64,000 nt of DNA from an uncultured Clostridia bacterium. Lineage in GTDB: Bacteria > Bacillota > Clostridia > Christensenellales > Aristaeellaceae. Under the pieces are notes generated by a model. The model saw nothing but the letters and a program-made list of their open reading frames with translations. It was not told the origin of the DNA and did not search any database. The stretch is from contig CAMKNZ010000005.1 in NCBI GenBank assembly GCA_946414315.1, positions 1 through 64,000 of the forward strand, in the 5' to 3' direction. Positions within the stretch are counted from its first letter, which is position 1; every line of letters starts with the position of its first letter. Shown in pieces: positions 8,458 through 17,373 of the stretch. Made by a program: the position numbers and the translations under genes.

Positions 8458-9540
8458 GTGCGGCGGGAGAGGAACCAGTATATTTTCGCTTCGGAGCTGA
8501 CTAAGCGCAACCGGAGCCACCGCTTCCGCAACGCGGTCCTTATTTTACTGCCGATCCTGATCGTTTCCCTGTATGTCCTGAACATCACGGTTTCCCGCAG
8601 GGTAAAGCTGGAAGAGCTCAAGCTGACGGTGCTGAACCTGCCGGACGATCTGGAAAACTTTTCGATCCTGCACCTGAGCGACCTGCATGGCGCCCGTTTC
8701 GGCGACGAACAGAAGGCGATCGAAACAGCGCTGGGGACGACGCGGTATTCCTGCGTGGTCATGACCGGTGATATGTTGGGCGAGGACGGGGACGTCCAGC
8801 CCCTGCTGGAGCTGGTTGCCCTGATGCCCAAGGACACGCCCAAATTCCTGATTCCGGGGGATACGGACGGCCCGGCTGTCGAGACCGGGGCCCACAGCAG
8901 CCTTTCCGTCTATACTGACTGGGCGGAGCAGCTGATGACCGCCGGCATACAGATCCTGGACCGGCCTGTGCTGATCACCCGGGAAAAGGGACGGATCTGG
9001 TTTGTGCCGGAGGATCTTTATGCCCTGGACCTGGAACAGATGAGCAGCGTCTTCCGGAAACAGCTGGACGAACTGAACGGACGGAACAACGCCCTTACGG
9101 CGGACGACGCGGCGCACATGCGCGCCATGGAATATGAGCTGGAGCGCATTGAAGAACTGAAAGAGCTGAAAAAGGAATTCCTTCCCACCGATATCCAGGT
9201 GGTCCTGACCCATACGCCCCTGAGCGAGGAATATGTATCGGACCTGGTCTCATGGACGGAGAAGGAAGACCTGTTCTCCATGCGGTACGCCTCGCTGATC
9301 CTGGCGGGACACTATAACGGCGGCCAGTGGCGCCTTCCTTTCGCCGGTGCGATCTATGTGCCGGAGCTGGGGTGGTTCCCGGACGACAAACAGGTCCAGG
9401 GGCTCAGCTACCTGGACGGCATCCCGCAGTATATCAGCCCGGGCCTGGGATCCGATCCGCACTATGAGCACCAGCCGGGCCGGATCTTCAACACGCCGGT
9501 CCTCACGCGGATTGTGCTGACAAGAAAAGCGACAAAATGA
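8458..9540 (+). CDS. Membrane-anchored metallophosphoesterase-like protein, motifs altered
   Basis: A 360-residue protein with one N-terminal membrane segment (~24-44) and a calcineurin-like phosphoesterase body of the YkuE type. LHLSDLHGARFGD and CVVMTGDML keep the first metal ligands, and VVLTHTPLSEEY keeps a His. The usual GNHD/E block is replaced by PGDTDGP and the usual GHTHGGQ by GHYNGGQ, so several metal ligands are missing. It may be a weak or non-catalytic relative. The GTG start at 8458 follows an AAAGAGG site. The MATE gene begins 14 bases after it. Confidence 0.8.
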   Translation: MRRERNQYIFASELTKRNRSHRFRNAVLILLPILIVSLYVLNITVSRRVKLEELKLTVLNLPDDLENFSILHLSDLHGARFGDEQKAIETALGTTRYSCVVMTGDMLGEDGDVQPLLELVALMPKDTPKFLIPGDTDGPAVETGAHSSLSVYTDWAEQLMTAGIQILDRPVLITREKGRIWFVPEDLYALDLEQMSSVFRKQLDELNGRNNALTADDAAHMRAMEYELERIEELKELKKEFLPTDIQVVLTHTPLSEEYVSDLVSWTEKEDLFSMRYASLILAGHYNGGQWRLPFAGAIYVPELGWFPDDKQVQGLSYLDGIPQYISPGLGSDPHYEHQPGRIFNTPVLTRIVLTRKATK

Positions 9541-9554
9541 TTTTGAGGTAGATT

Positions 9555-10940
9555 ATGTTTCGGTTCGGACCGGGAAAGCGCGGACGCCATGAGATCGACA
9601 TGACGGAAGGCCCGCTGCTCCCGAAGATCCTTGCTTTTTCGGGGCCGCTGATCCTGACCGGGATCCTGCAGCTTCTGTATAATGCGGCGGACGTGATCGT
9701 GGTGGGCAACTATGCCGGCCATGAGGCGCTGGCCGCGGTCTCTTCCACCGGCTCGCTGATCAACCTGCTGGTGAACGTGTTCATGGGCCTGAGCGTCGGC
9801 GCCAGCGTGGCGGTGGCCCGGCATTACGGCGCCCGGGATATCAAAGCCATGCGGAAGGCGGAGCATACCGCCATGACGCTGGCGCTGTTCATGGGCGTAG
9901 GCGTGGGCATCTTCGGGTTCCTGCTGGCCCGGCCCCTCCTCCAGCTGATGGATTCCCCGCCGGACGTGATCGACGGCGCGGCCCTGTATGTCCGGATCTA
10001 CTTCCTGGGCATGCCCGCCAACATGCTGTACAACTTCGGTGCGGCGACCATGCGCGCGGTGGGGGACACCAGGCGCCCCATGGTCTACCTGATGATCTCC
10101 GGCCTGGTGAACGTGCTGCTGAACCTGCTGCTGGTAATTGTGTTCCATCTGGACGTGGCGGGCGTGGCTATCGCGACGGTGGCCAGCCAGGTGGTCAGCA
10201 TGGTGCTGGTCCTGCTGTGCCTCTTCCGCACCCGGGGCGCGATCCAGCTGAACCTGAATGAATGCCGCATCGACCGGAAGAGCCTGCGGGATATCATCCG
10301 CATCGGCCTGCCCGCCGGGCTGCAGGGCAGCCTGTTTTCCATTTCCAACGTGCTGATCCAGTCCTCGGTCAACTCCTTCGGCTCCCTGGTGGTGGCCGGA
10401 AACGGCGTGGCCTGCAATATCGAGGGCTTTGTCTATACCGCCATGAACGCCCAGCACCAGGCGGATATGACCTTTGCCAGCCAGAACTACGGCGCCGGGA
10501 AACCGGACCGGGTGAAGCGTACCCTGTGGTGCTGCCTGGGCGTGGTTACGGCCATCGGGCTGAGCATGGGCCTGCTGATCCTGCTCTTCGGCAGGCCGCT
10601 CCTGGGCCTTTACAACCAGGAACCGGAAGTCATTGCCAAAGGCATGATCCGCATGGAGATCATCATGCCGACCTATTTCCTCTGCGGCCTCATGGACGTC
10701 ATGGTCGGCCAGCTCCGCGGCGTCGGTTATTCGATCATGCCAATGATCGTTTCCCTGACCGGCGCGTGCCTGCTGCGCATCGTCTGGATCCTGACCGTCT
10801 TTGCGCAGAATCATGACCTGACGGTCCTGTATATGTCCTATCCGGTCTCGTGGTTCGTGACCTTTGTCATTCATTTCCTGTGCTATATGCTCGTCGCGCG
10901 CAAGCGTGTGGATAAACTGAAGCCGGCACTCCGGGATTAA
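9555..10940 (+). CDS. MATE family efflux transporter
   Basis: A 461-residue polytopic membrane protein with about 12 hydrophobic segments. LLYNAADVIVVGNYAG, STGSLINLLVNVFMGLSVGASV and MRAVGDTRRPM are typical of MATE (multidrug and toxic compound extrusion) transporters, which export cationic drugs or metabolites by H+ or Na+ antiport. The start has GAGGT 5 bases upstream. It lies third-base-close between the metallophosphoesterase (14 bases) and the cysteine-cluster gene (14 bases), so one operon. The substrate is unknown. A second MATE gene at 59794 is not closely similar by eye. Confidence 0.93.
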   Translation: MFRFGPGKRGRHEIDMTEGPLLPKILAFSGPLILTGILQLLYNAADVIVVGNYAGHEALAAVSSTGSLINLLVNVFMGLSVGASVAVARHYGARDIKAMRKAEHTAMTLALFMGVGVGIFGFLLARPLLQLMDSPPDVIDGAALYVRIYFLGMPANMLYNFGAATMRAVGDTRRPMVYLMISGLVNVLLNLLLVIVFHLDVAGVAIATVASQVVSMVLVLLCLFRTRGAIQLNLNECRIDRKSLRDIIRIGLPAGLQGSLFSISNVLIQSSVNSFGSLVVAGNGVACNIEGFVYTAMNAQHQADMTFASQNYGAGKPDRVKRTLWCCLGVVTAIGLSMGLLILLFGRPLLGLYNQEPEVIAKGMIRMEIIMPTYFLCGLMDVMVGQLRGVGYSIMPMIVSLTGACLLRIVWILTVFAQNHDLTVLYMSYPVSWFVTFVIHFLCYMLVARKRVDKLKPALRD

Positions 10941-10954
10941 AGGAGGACGGAAAG

Positions 10955-11446
10955 ATGGATGCCGCGGTATCCGCTGCCCGGGAAAAACTGAAAAATGTGA
11001 CTCCGCTGAAGCGGGACTGCGGCCGCGTCTGCGGCGCCCGCTGCTGCCGTCCTCTGGAGGGAGAGGAAACGGGCATGCTGCTCTTCCCCGGCGAGGCGGA
11101 GGCCTACGCCGGGAAAGCCGGTTTTGAGGTCCGGAAAACGGCGCGGGGAGACCTGCTGATATGCTCCGGCACCTGCGACCGGGAAGACCGGCCCCTTTCC
11201 TGCCGGCTGTTTCCGCTGCTGCCCGTGATCGGGGACGACGGGAAGGTCCGCGCGGTCACGGACCTGCGGGCGAAGGCGGTCTGCCCCCTGGCCCGGCAGG
11301 GAAAAAGCGCCGTGGATCCGGACTTTGCGGAAGCTGTCCGCGAAGCCGGGGAGATCCTGGCGGCGGAGGATGAACAGGCCGTATTCCTGGATATGCTGGA
11401 GGAAGAGCAAAGCGAGCTGAAAGAGCTTCGGAACAGATTGATATAG
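10955..11446 (+). CDS. YkgJ-like cysteine-cluster (zinc/iron-chelating) protein
   Basis: A 163-residue soluble protein. The cysteine pattern DCGRVCGARCC...ICSGTCDREDRPLSCRLFP resembles the YkgJ/zinc- or iron-chelating domain, in which clustered cysteines and a Y/DRPxxCRxFP block bind metal. The function of the family is not well established. AGGAGG (10941-10946) sits 8 bases ahead of the start. It lies between the MATE gene and the methyltransferase with 14-15-base gaps. The C-terminal ~40 residues are acidic and helical. Confidence 0.7.
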   Translation: MDAAVSAAREKLKNVTPLKRDCGRVCGARCCRPLEGEETGMLLFPGEAEAYAGKAGFEVRKTARGDLLICSGTCDREDRPLSCRLFPLLPVIGDDGKVRAVTDLRAKAVCPLARQGKSAVDPDFAEAVREAGEILAAEDEQAVFLDMLEEEQSELKELRNRLI

Positions 11447-11461
11447 GAGGAGGCGAAGGAC

Positions 11462-12673
11462 ATGAATGAACAGGTCAGGGTGGACCGGGAAGTGTTCGGA
11501 AACGGGGAGAACCTGCTGGTATGCGGCAGCGTAATGAAGCTGCCGGATGAGATCCGCGCGCTGGCCGGCACGGCCCAGTGCGTCTATGTGGATCCGCCGT
11601 TCATGACCGGCGAAAAGTTCATGCGCAGGCGTCCTTACGGTGAAAAAGGCTGGAAGACCGGAACGCCCTCACCCCGCTATCCGGCCTATGAAGACAGGTA
11701 TACCAGCGAAAAGCAGTACCTGCGCCTGCTGCGCCGGGTGATCTCCGTCGGGAAGATGCTGCTGAACGATACCGGCGTATTCTATCTCCACCTGGACTGG
11801 CGCATGTCTGCCCAGGCGCGGATCATGTGCGACCGGGAGTTCGGCAAAACCCGCTTCCTCAACGAGATCATCTGGGCCTATGAAAGCGGCGGCAGGAGTA
11901 AAAAGACCTTCTCCCGCAAACACGATACGATCCTGCTCTACGCGAAGGGCAAGGACTATTTCTTCGACCTGACCCGGGTGCCCCTTCCCCGCGGCGACGG
12001 GAAGCGGAACCATATGGCCCGGGGCCGGGATGAGCAGGGCAGGATGTTCTCCCGCATCACCTCCAACGGCAAGGAATACCGGTATTATGACGACGAGCCG
12101 GTCTATCCCAGCGACGTCTGGAACGACATCAGCATCCTGCAGCAGCGGGATCCGGAGCGTACGGGCTATGCGACCCAGAAACCCCTGAAGCTGCTGGAAC
12201 GCCTGCTGCTCCCGGTTACCAATCCCGGGGACCTGGTGGTGGACCTGTGCTGCGGCAGCGGCACGGCCCTGGAGGCGGCGCAGCAGCTGGATTGCCGCTT
12301 CGCCGGCTTGGACCTGAACCCGGAGGCGGTGGCGGTGGCCCTGTCCCGGATCAGGGCGAAGGATCTGACGGTGGTCTGCCCCTGCGGCGGCAAAGCGGAA
12401 CTGCTGGCAGGGAACGAAGAAGGCCGTTTCCGGATGGACGGGCTCGGCGTTGAGAACCCCGCCTTCCCCGCACGCGCCACGCCCTTTGACAGCCTTGAAG
12501 CCTGGGAGACCGGCGTCATCGAGGACGGCGTTTTCCGGGCGGAGCAGAGCTTCCGCCGCAGTTTCCGCTATCCGGAACTGCAGCAGACCCTGAAGACGGA
12601 CAAACCGGTATCCGCGGTCATGACCACGGACGCGGCCGGGATCCGCCGGGCCTATGAGATCAAGGAAGGATAA
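11462..12673 (+). CDS. Site-specific DNA methyltransferase, beta class (orphan)
   Basis: A 403-residue N4/N6 DNA methylase. Catalytic motif IV (VYVDPPF, about residue 37) comes before the target region and the SAM-binding motif I (VVDLCCGSGTALEAA, ~260), the order that defines the beta class. TQKPLKLLERLL supplies motif X. DPPF suggests N6-adenine methylation, but N4-cytosine is not excluded. The last ~100 residues after motif I are extra and unrecognised. No restriction endonuclease or specificity subunit is nearby, so it is an orphan, possibly regulatory. A strong GGAGGAGG ribosome site precedes the start, and it is in the same close run as the three genes before it. Confidence 0.9.
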   Translation: MNEQVRVDREVFGNGENLLVCGSVMKLPDEIRALAGTAQCVYVDPPFMTGEKFMRRRPYGEKGWKTGTPSPRYPAYEDRYTSEKQYLRLLRRVISVGKMLLNDTGVFYLHLDWRMSAQARIMCDREFGKTRFLNEIIWAYESGGRSKKTFSRKHDTILLYAKGKDYFFDLTRVPLPRGDGKRNHMARGRDEQGRMFSRITSNGKEYRYYDDEPVYPSDVWNDISILQQRDPERTGYATQKPLKLLERLLLPVTNPGDLVVDLCCGSGTALEAAQQLDCRFAGLDLNPEAVAVALSRIRAKDLTVVCPCGGKAELLAGNEEGRFRMDGLGVENPAFPARATPFDSLEAWETGVIEDGVFRAEQSFRRSFRYPELQQTLKTDKPVSAVMTTDAAGIRRAYEIKEG

Positions 12674-12715
12674 GCCTTCATATCCGAGAATCAAAAACGG
12701 AGGTTGGATTTTCCC

Positions 12716-13951
12716 ATGAAAGAAAAGAAAAAGCTTGCCCTGTCGACCCAGATCTTTATCGCCCTGGTCCTCGCCATCGGCGCGGGAATTGCGCTGACCG
12801 GAAACCCGGACTTTGCGAAGAGCTACATCAAGCCCTTCGGTACGATCTTCCTGAACCTGATCAAGTGGATCGTCTGTCCGCTGGTGTTCTTCTCCATCAT
12901 GGCCGGCGTAATCTCCATGAAGGACATCAAAAAGGTCGGCAGGATCGGCGGCAGCACGGTGCTGTATTACCTGTGCACCACCGCCTTCGCGGTAGCCATC
13001 GGCCTGCTTTTTGCCAACCTCCTCAAGGGACTTTTCCCGGCGCTGTCAACCACGGAGCTTTCCTATGAGCCCTCGGCCACCTCGGTGAACTTCATGGATA
13101 CGCTGGTGGGCATCTTCCCCTCCAATTTCATTAAACCCTTTGTGGACGCGAACATGCTGCAGATCATCGTGATGTCGCTGTTCATCGGCTTTGCCCTGAT
13201 CCTGATCGGCCCGCGGATCAACAAGGAATTCTATTTTGTGAACACCTGCAACGATATGTGCATGAAAGTCATGGAGATGATCCTGAAGCTTTCACCGATC
13301 GGCGTGTTCTGCCTGCTGTGCCCGGTGGTGGCGGAGAACGGCCCCGCCGTGCTCGGTTCCCTGGCGATGGTGCTGCTGGTCGCCTATCTGTGCTACATTA
13401 TCCACGCGGTGGTGGTCTATTCCCTGGCGGTGAAGACCATGGGCGGCGTCGGCCCGGTGCAGTTCTTCAAGGGCATGATGCCCGCCATCATGATGGCCTT
13501 CTCCTCCGCGTCCTCCGTGGGGACCCTCCCGCTGAACATGGAATGTTCCCAGAAGCTCGGCGCGGATAAAGAGGTCGCTTCCTTCGTCCTGCCCCTGGGC
13601 GCGACGATCAACATGGACGGTACGGCGATCTACCAGGGCGTGTGCTCCGTGTTCATCGCTGCTTGCTTCGGCATTGACCTGACCTTCTCCCAGATGCTGA
13701 CCATCGTGCTGACCGCCACCCTGGCGTCCATCGGCACGGCTGGCGTTCCCGGCGCCGGCATGGTCATGCTGGCCATGGTGCTCCAGTCTGTCGGCCTTCC
13801 CGTGGAAGGCATCGCGCTGGTGGCGGGCGTTGACCGGATCTTCGACATGGGCCGTACGGTGGTGAACATCACCGGAGACGCCTCCTGCGCGATCGTGGTC
13901 TCCCGGATGCAGCGCCGCTGGGAAGCGAAGAAGGCTGAAAAGCAGGCCTGA
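12716..13951 (+). CDS. Dicarboxylate/amino acid:cation symporter (DAACS)
   Basis: A 411-residue membrane protein of the glutamate/aspartate/serine symporter family, coupling uptake to Na+ or H+. The hallmark parts are present: a serine-rich hairpin (FSSASSVGTLPLNMEC), GATINMDGTAIYQG, and VDRIFDMGRTVVNITGD. The start at 12716 is chosen because GGAGG (12699-12703) lies 12 bases upstream; a TTG at 12704 would abut the ribosome site. It begins 42 bases after the methyltransferase gene. The exact substrate among glutamate, aspartate, serine/threonine or C4 acids is unknown. Confidence 0.93.
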   Translation: MKEKKKLALSTQIFIALVLAIGAGIALTGNPDFAKSYIKPFGTIFLNLIKWIVCPLVFFSIMAGVISMKDIKKVGRIGGSTVLYYLCTTAFAVAIGLLFANLLKGLFPALSTTELSYEPSATSVNFMDTLVGIFPSNFIKPFVDANMLQIIVMSLFIGFALILIGPRINKEFYFVNTCNDMCMKVMEMILKLSPIGVFCLLCPVVAENGPAVLGSLAMVLLVAYLCYIIHAVVVYSLAVKTMGGVGPVQFFKGMMPAIMMAFSSASSVGTLPLNMECSQKLGADKEVASFVLPLGATINMDGTAIYQGVCSVFIAACFGIDLTFSQMLTIVLTATLASIGTAGVPGAGMVMLAMVLQSVGLPVEGIALVAGVDRIFDMGRTVVNITGDASCAIVVSRMQRRWEAKKAEKQA

Positions 13952-13967
13952 AAAATTTTTGTTCCCC

Positions 13968-14006
13968 TTGTCTTTTGAGGGGGCGGGTGATACGATACCT
14001 GTATCA
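13968..14006 (+). promoter_or_regulatory. recA promoter with overlapping inverted repeat
   Basis: TTGTCT (13968-13973) and TACGAT (13991-13996) are spaced by 17 bp. The inverted repeat TGATAC (13988-13993) N7 GTATCA (14001-14006) covers the -10 box and likely start site, an ideal place for a repressor such as LexA. It does not match the usual Gram-positive LexA box (GAAC-N4-GTTC), so the identity of the binder is a guess. Confidence 0.5.
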
Positions 14007-14062
14007 AGGAAGGATCGCCTCCGGCGATAAGCACGATAGCTGAAGATGAAAGGATGAAACAC

Positions 14063-15196
14063 ATGGCACCGAAGAAATCCGCAAAAACCGAAAAGGCCCC
14101 CGTCGAAGCGAATAACATACAGGAAGAAAAGCTCAAGGCGCTGGAGCATGCCCTGGCCGACCTGGACAAACAGTTCGGCAAAGGCGCCGTCATGAAGATG
14201 GGTTCCGACGCTGTGAACCGGGATATCCCCGTGATCTCCACCGGCTGCCTTACCCTGGACTACGCCCTGGGCGTGGGCGGAATTCCCCGGGGCCGTATCG
14301 TTGAGATCTACGGTCCGGAATCCTCCGGCAAGACCACCGTCGCCCTGCATGTGGTGGCGGAAGCGCAGAAAGCCGGCGGCATCGCCGCGTTTGTGGACGC
14401 GGAGCACGCGCTCGATCCGCTTTACGCCCGGAAGCTCGGCGTCAATATTGAAGAGCTTTACGTCTCCCAGCCGGATACCGGCGAACAGGCCCTCGAGATC
14501 ACCGAAGCCCTGGTGCGCAGCGGCGCCCTGGACGTGGTTGTGATCGACTCCGTCGCCGCCCTCGTTCCGAAGGCGGAGATCGACGGCGAGATGGGTGATT
14601 CCTTTGTCGGCCTGCAGGCCCGCCTGATGAGCCAGGCCCTGCGCAAGCTGACCGGCGTCATCAACAAGACCGGCTGCATCGCGATCTTCATCAACCAGCT
14701 GCGTGAAAAAGTCGGCGTCATGTACGGCAACCCGGAGACGACCCCCGGCGGCCGCGCGCTGAAGTTCTATTCCTCCGTCCGCCTGGACGTCCGCAAGGGC
14801 GAGGCTCTGAAGAACGGCACCGAGATCATCGGCAACCACACCAAGGTCAAAGTCGTCAAGAACAAAGTCGCCCCGCCTTTCCGCGTCGCGGAGTTCGATA
14901 TCATCTACGGCGAGGGCATCAGCAGGGAAGGAACCCTGCTGGATATGGCCGTGGAATACGGCATCATCACCAAGAGCGGCGCCTTCTTCTCTTACGGGGA
15001 CCAGCGCATCGCCCAGGGCCGGGACAACGCCCGCGTCTTCCTGCGGGAGCATCCGGAACTGACCGCTGAAATCGACCAGAAAGTCCGTGCGATCCTCTTC
15101 ACGCCCAAGGACATCACCCCGGACGAAGCGAAGGCTGTCGAAGCCCAGAAACAGGAAGAAGAGGATGATCTCGCCCTGCTGGAAGAAGACATCTGA
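14063..15196 (+). CDS. recA: Recombinase RecA
   Basis: A 377-residue DNA strand-exchange ATPase central to homologous recombination and the SOS response. Signature parts: Walker [29 protein letters not shown], the DNA-binding loop [20 protein letters not shown] and [14 protein letters not shown]. The C terminus is acidic ([13 protein letters not shown]), as usual. ATG at 14063 is preferred because AAAGG (14049-14053) is then 9 bases away; an ATG at 14054 abuts it. The gene has its own promoter and ends just before a CIRCE/hairpin element that may also terminate it. Confidence 0.98.
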   Translation: MAPKKSAKTEKAPVEANNIQEEKLKALEHALADLDKQFGKGAVMKMGSDAVNRDIPVISTGCLTLDYALGVGGIPRGRIVEIYGPESSGKTTVALHVVAEAQKAGGIAAFVDAEHALDPLYARKLGVNIEELYVSQPDTGEQALEITEALVRSGALDVVVIDSVAALVPKAEIDGEMGDSFVGLQARLMSQALRKLTGVINKTGCIAIFINQLREKVGVMYGNPETTPGGRALKFYSSVRLDVRKGEALKNGTEIIGNHTKVKVVKNKVAPPFRVAEFDIIYGEGISREGTLLDMAVEYGIITKSGAFFSYGDQRIAQGRDNARVFLREHPELTAEIDQKVRAILFTPKDITPDEAKAVEAQKQEEEDDLALLEEDI

Positions 15197-15213
15197 AAAC
15201 CGAACTGATCAGA

Positions 15214-15240
15214 TTAGCACTCTCGACAAGAGAGTGCTAA
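15214..15240 (+). promoter_or_regulatory. CIRCE element (HrcA operator), may double as recA terminator
   Basis: TTAGCACTC (15214-15222) N9 GAGTGCTAA (15232-15240) is an exact match to the CIRCE consensus bound by the heat-shock repressor HrcA. The pairing extends by two more bases, giving an 11-bp stem with a GACAA loop, followed by TTTT, so the RNA form could also terminate recA transcription. The element ends 7 bases upstream of the htpG -35 box. Confidence 0.93.
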
Positions 15241-15247
15241 TTTTGTC

Positions 15248-15276
15248 TTGCAATTCGTTTCCGCGGGTGCTACAAT
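15248..15276 (+). promoter_or_regulatory. htpG promoter
   Basis: TTGCAA (15248-15253) and TACAAT (15271-15276) with a 17-bp spacer and a TG-like extension (TGC just before the -10). Transcription would begin near 15283 and leave a leader of about 176 bases before htpG. Confidence 0.75.
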
Positions 15277-15290
15277 ACGTGTGCGAAATG

Positions 15291-15423
15291 CCCCGCAGGC
15301 CCGGCAAAGGACTGCCGGGCGAACCTCTGACAACCGCCAGTGGCGGTATTTTTGTCAGCGGTGAGGTCATTCGAAAAGGAACAGTCTCCATATTGTGGAG
15401 CTGCGACTGTTGAGAATGCGGGA
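15291..15423 (+). ncRNA. Candidate structured leader RNA of htpG
   Basis: The leader can fold as a closed junction. CCCGCA (15292-15297) pairs with TGCGGG (15417-15422). Inside are three hairpins: GCCCGGCA/TGCCGGGC (15299-15320); a long one with ACCTC/GAGGT, CTGACAA/TTGTCAG and ACCGCC/GGCGGT (15323-15367); and AACAGTC/GACTGTT (15380-15411). The inner ACCGCC-AGT-GGCGGT-ATTTTT looks like an intrinsic terminator. I do not recognise a known riboswitch class. It may be a thermosensor, an attenuator or a separate small RNA. Confidence 0.4.
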
Positions 15424-15458
15424 GACAGGGACAATCAGTAATATTTGGAGATGATATT

Positions 15459-17360
15459 ATGGCAATGAAGAAAGAAAAAGGTTCCGTATCCATTGATGCG
15501 CAGAACATTATGCCGGTCATCAAGCGCTGGCTGTATTCAGACAAGGATATCTTCCTGCGGGAAGCGGTTTCCAACGCCTGCGACGCGATCACCAAGTTCC
15601 GGATGCTCCATCCGGACAGCGAAGAGCCCATGACCGTCAACGTCAAAGTCGACAAGGAAAAGAAGCTGATCACGATCTCCGATACCGGTATCGGCATGAC
15701 CGCGGAGGAAGTCCGCAAGTACATCAACCAGGTGGCTTTCTCCGGCGCGACGGAGTTCATGAAGCAGTTTGAGGACAAGAAGCCGGAAGAGCAGAACGAT
15801 ATCATCGGCCACTTCGGCCTGGGCTTCTATTCCGTCTTCATGGTCAGCGACAAGGTCGAGATCCAGACCCTCAGCAGCGAAGGCGAAGCCGATCCGGTTC
15901 ACTGGGTATCCACGGACGGCATGGGCTTCGAGCTTTCCGGCGGAAAGCGCAAGGCCCACGGCACGGACGTGATCCTACATATCTCGGAGGAGGAAAAGGA
16001 ATTCCTGGAAGTGTGGAAGGTCCGGGAGATCCTGAACCGCTACTGCGGTTATATGTCCTACCCGGTCATGCTGGAGGACGCCAACGCCAAGCCCGTGGAA
16101 AAGGACGTGCCCGTCGGGGACGAGAAGAACGAGGACGGCAGCCCGAAGACCGAAAAAGTGCTGGAGGTTCCGAAGCCCCAGCAGGTCAACGACACCGCGC
16201 CCCTGTGGCTGAAGAAGCCCTCGGACTGCACGGACGAGGAATACAAGTCCTTCTACCGCAAGGTCTTCATGGACTTTGAGGAGCCCCTGTTCTGGATCCA
16301 CCTGAACGTGGATTATCCCTTCAATCTCAAGGGCATCCTGTATTTCCCGAAGATCAAGAACGACTTCGGCACCCATGAAGGGCAGATCAAGCTCTTCGCC
16401 GGCCAGGTCTTCGTGGCAGACAACATCAAGGAAGTCATTCCGGAGTTCCTGATGCTCCTCAAGGGCGTCATCGACTGCCCCGACCTGCCCCTGAACGTCA
16501 GCCGTTCCTTCCTGCAGAACGACGGCTATGTGAAGAAGATCAGCGCCCACATCACCAAGAAGGTCGCGGACAAGCTCAACGGCCTGATGAACACCGAGCG
16601 TGAGACCTACGAAGGCTACTGGGACGATATCGCGCCCTTCGTCAAGTACGGCTGCATCAAGGACAGCAAGTTCTACGATATGGTGAAGGACGCCATCCTC
16701 ATGAAGAAGACCGACGGCAAGTATTCCACCATCGCGGAATACAAGGCGGCCAACTTCGACAAGACCGAGAAGAAGGTCTACTACACCAACGACGAGAAGC
16801 GCCAGGCGGCCTCCGTCAAGCTCTATACGGACCGGGGCATCGAGGTTGCGGTCATGAACACCCTGATCGACGGCAACTTCATGTCCTTCATGGAGTACCA
16901 GGGCAAGGAGGAGGACCGGGTGACCTTCGCCCGGGTGGACGCGGACATCGACGGCCTGAAGGAAGAATCTGAAGAAGGCAAGGAGTTGGACGCGGAGAAG
17001 CTGCAGACCCTCTTCCGCGGCGCCCTCGGCAAGGAAAACCTGGAAGTGAAGCTGGAATCCCTCGGCGACGCGGACATGACCGCCATGGTTACCGAGGACG
17101 AGCAGATGCGCCGGTATAAGGAGATGAGCCGCCTCTACGGCGAGCGTTTCCCGATCCCGGACAGCTTCACCCTCGTGCTGAACCGCCGGAATGCCACCAT
17201 CCAGGCCCTGGCCGAAAAGGATCCGGAGGACGAGACCACCAAGATGCTCTGCTGCCAGGTCTACGACCTGGCCCGCATGGCGGCCCAGCCCCTGGAGGCG
17301 GAGGAGATCACCGCCTTCCTCGACCGCAGCCGGAAGCTCCTGGCCATGCTGGTCAAGTAA
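15459..17360 (+). CDS. htpG: Molecular chaperone HtpG (Hsp90)
   Basis: A 633-residue ATP-dependent cytoplasmic chaperone. The N-terminal GHKL ATPase domain shows DKDIFLREAVSNACDAI (Glu and Asn for ATP/Mg), ISDTGIGM and GHFGLGFYSVFMV. Middle-domain parts include NVSRSFLQND with the catalytic Arg region, and the C-terminal dimerisation region follows. Length matches the family. It stands alone between its own promoter at 15248 and a terminator at 17374. The CIRCE box next to its promoter suggests HrcA control, unlike Bacillus subtilis htpG. Confidence 0.97.
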   Translation: MAMKKEKGSVSIDAQNIMPVIKRWLYSDKDIFLREAVSNACDAITKFRMLHPDSEEPMTVNVKVDKEKKLITISDTGIGMTAEEVRKYINQVAFSGATEFMKQFEDKKPEEQNDIIGHFGLGFYSVFMVSDKVEIQTLSSEGEADPVHWVSTDGMGFELSGGKRKAHGTDVILHISEEEKEFLEVWKVREILNRYCGYMSYPVMLEDANAKPVEKDVPVGDEKNEDGSPKTEKVLEVPKPQQVNDTAPLWLKKPSDCTDEEYKSFYRKVFMDFEEPLFWIHLNVDYPFNLKGILYFPKIKNDFGTHEGQIKLFAGQVFVADNIKEVIPEFLMLLKGVIDCPDLPLNVSRSFLQNDGYVKKISAHITKKVADKLNGLMNTERETYEGYWDDIAPFVKYGCIKDSKFYDMVKDAILMKKTDGKYSTIAEYKAANFDKTEKKVYYTNDEKRQAASVKLYTDRGIEVAVMNTLIDGNFMSFMEYQGKEEDRVTFARVDADIDGLKEESEEGKELDAEKLQTLFRGALGKENLEVKLESLGDADMTAMVTEDEQMRRYKEMSRLYGERFPIPDSFTLVLNRRNATIQALAEKDPEDETTKMLCCQVYDLARMAAQPLEAEEITAFLDRSRKLLAMLVK

Positions 17361-17373
17361 ACAGCTTATAACG

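Noticed and set aside
11462..12673. Restriction-modification system
   Set aside because: Only the methyltransferase is present; no nuclease or specificity gene is adjacent.
15291..15423. 6S RNA, SRP RNA, T-box or cobalamin riboswitch
   Set aside because: The characteristic conserved words of these classes were not found, so only a generic structured leader is claimed.
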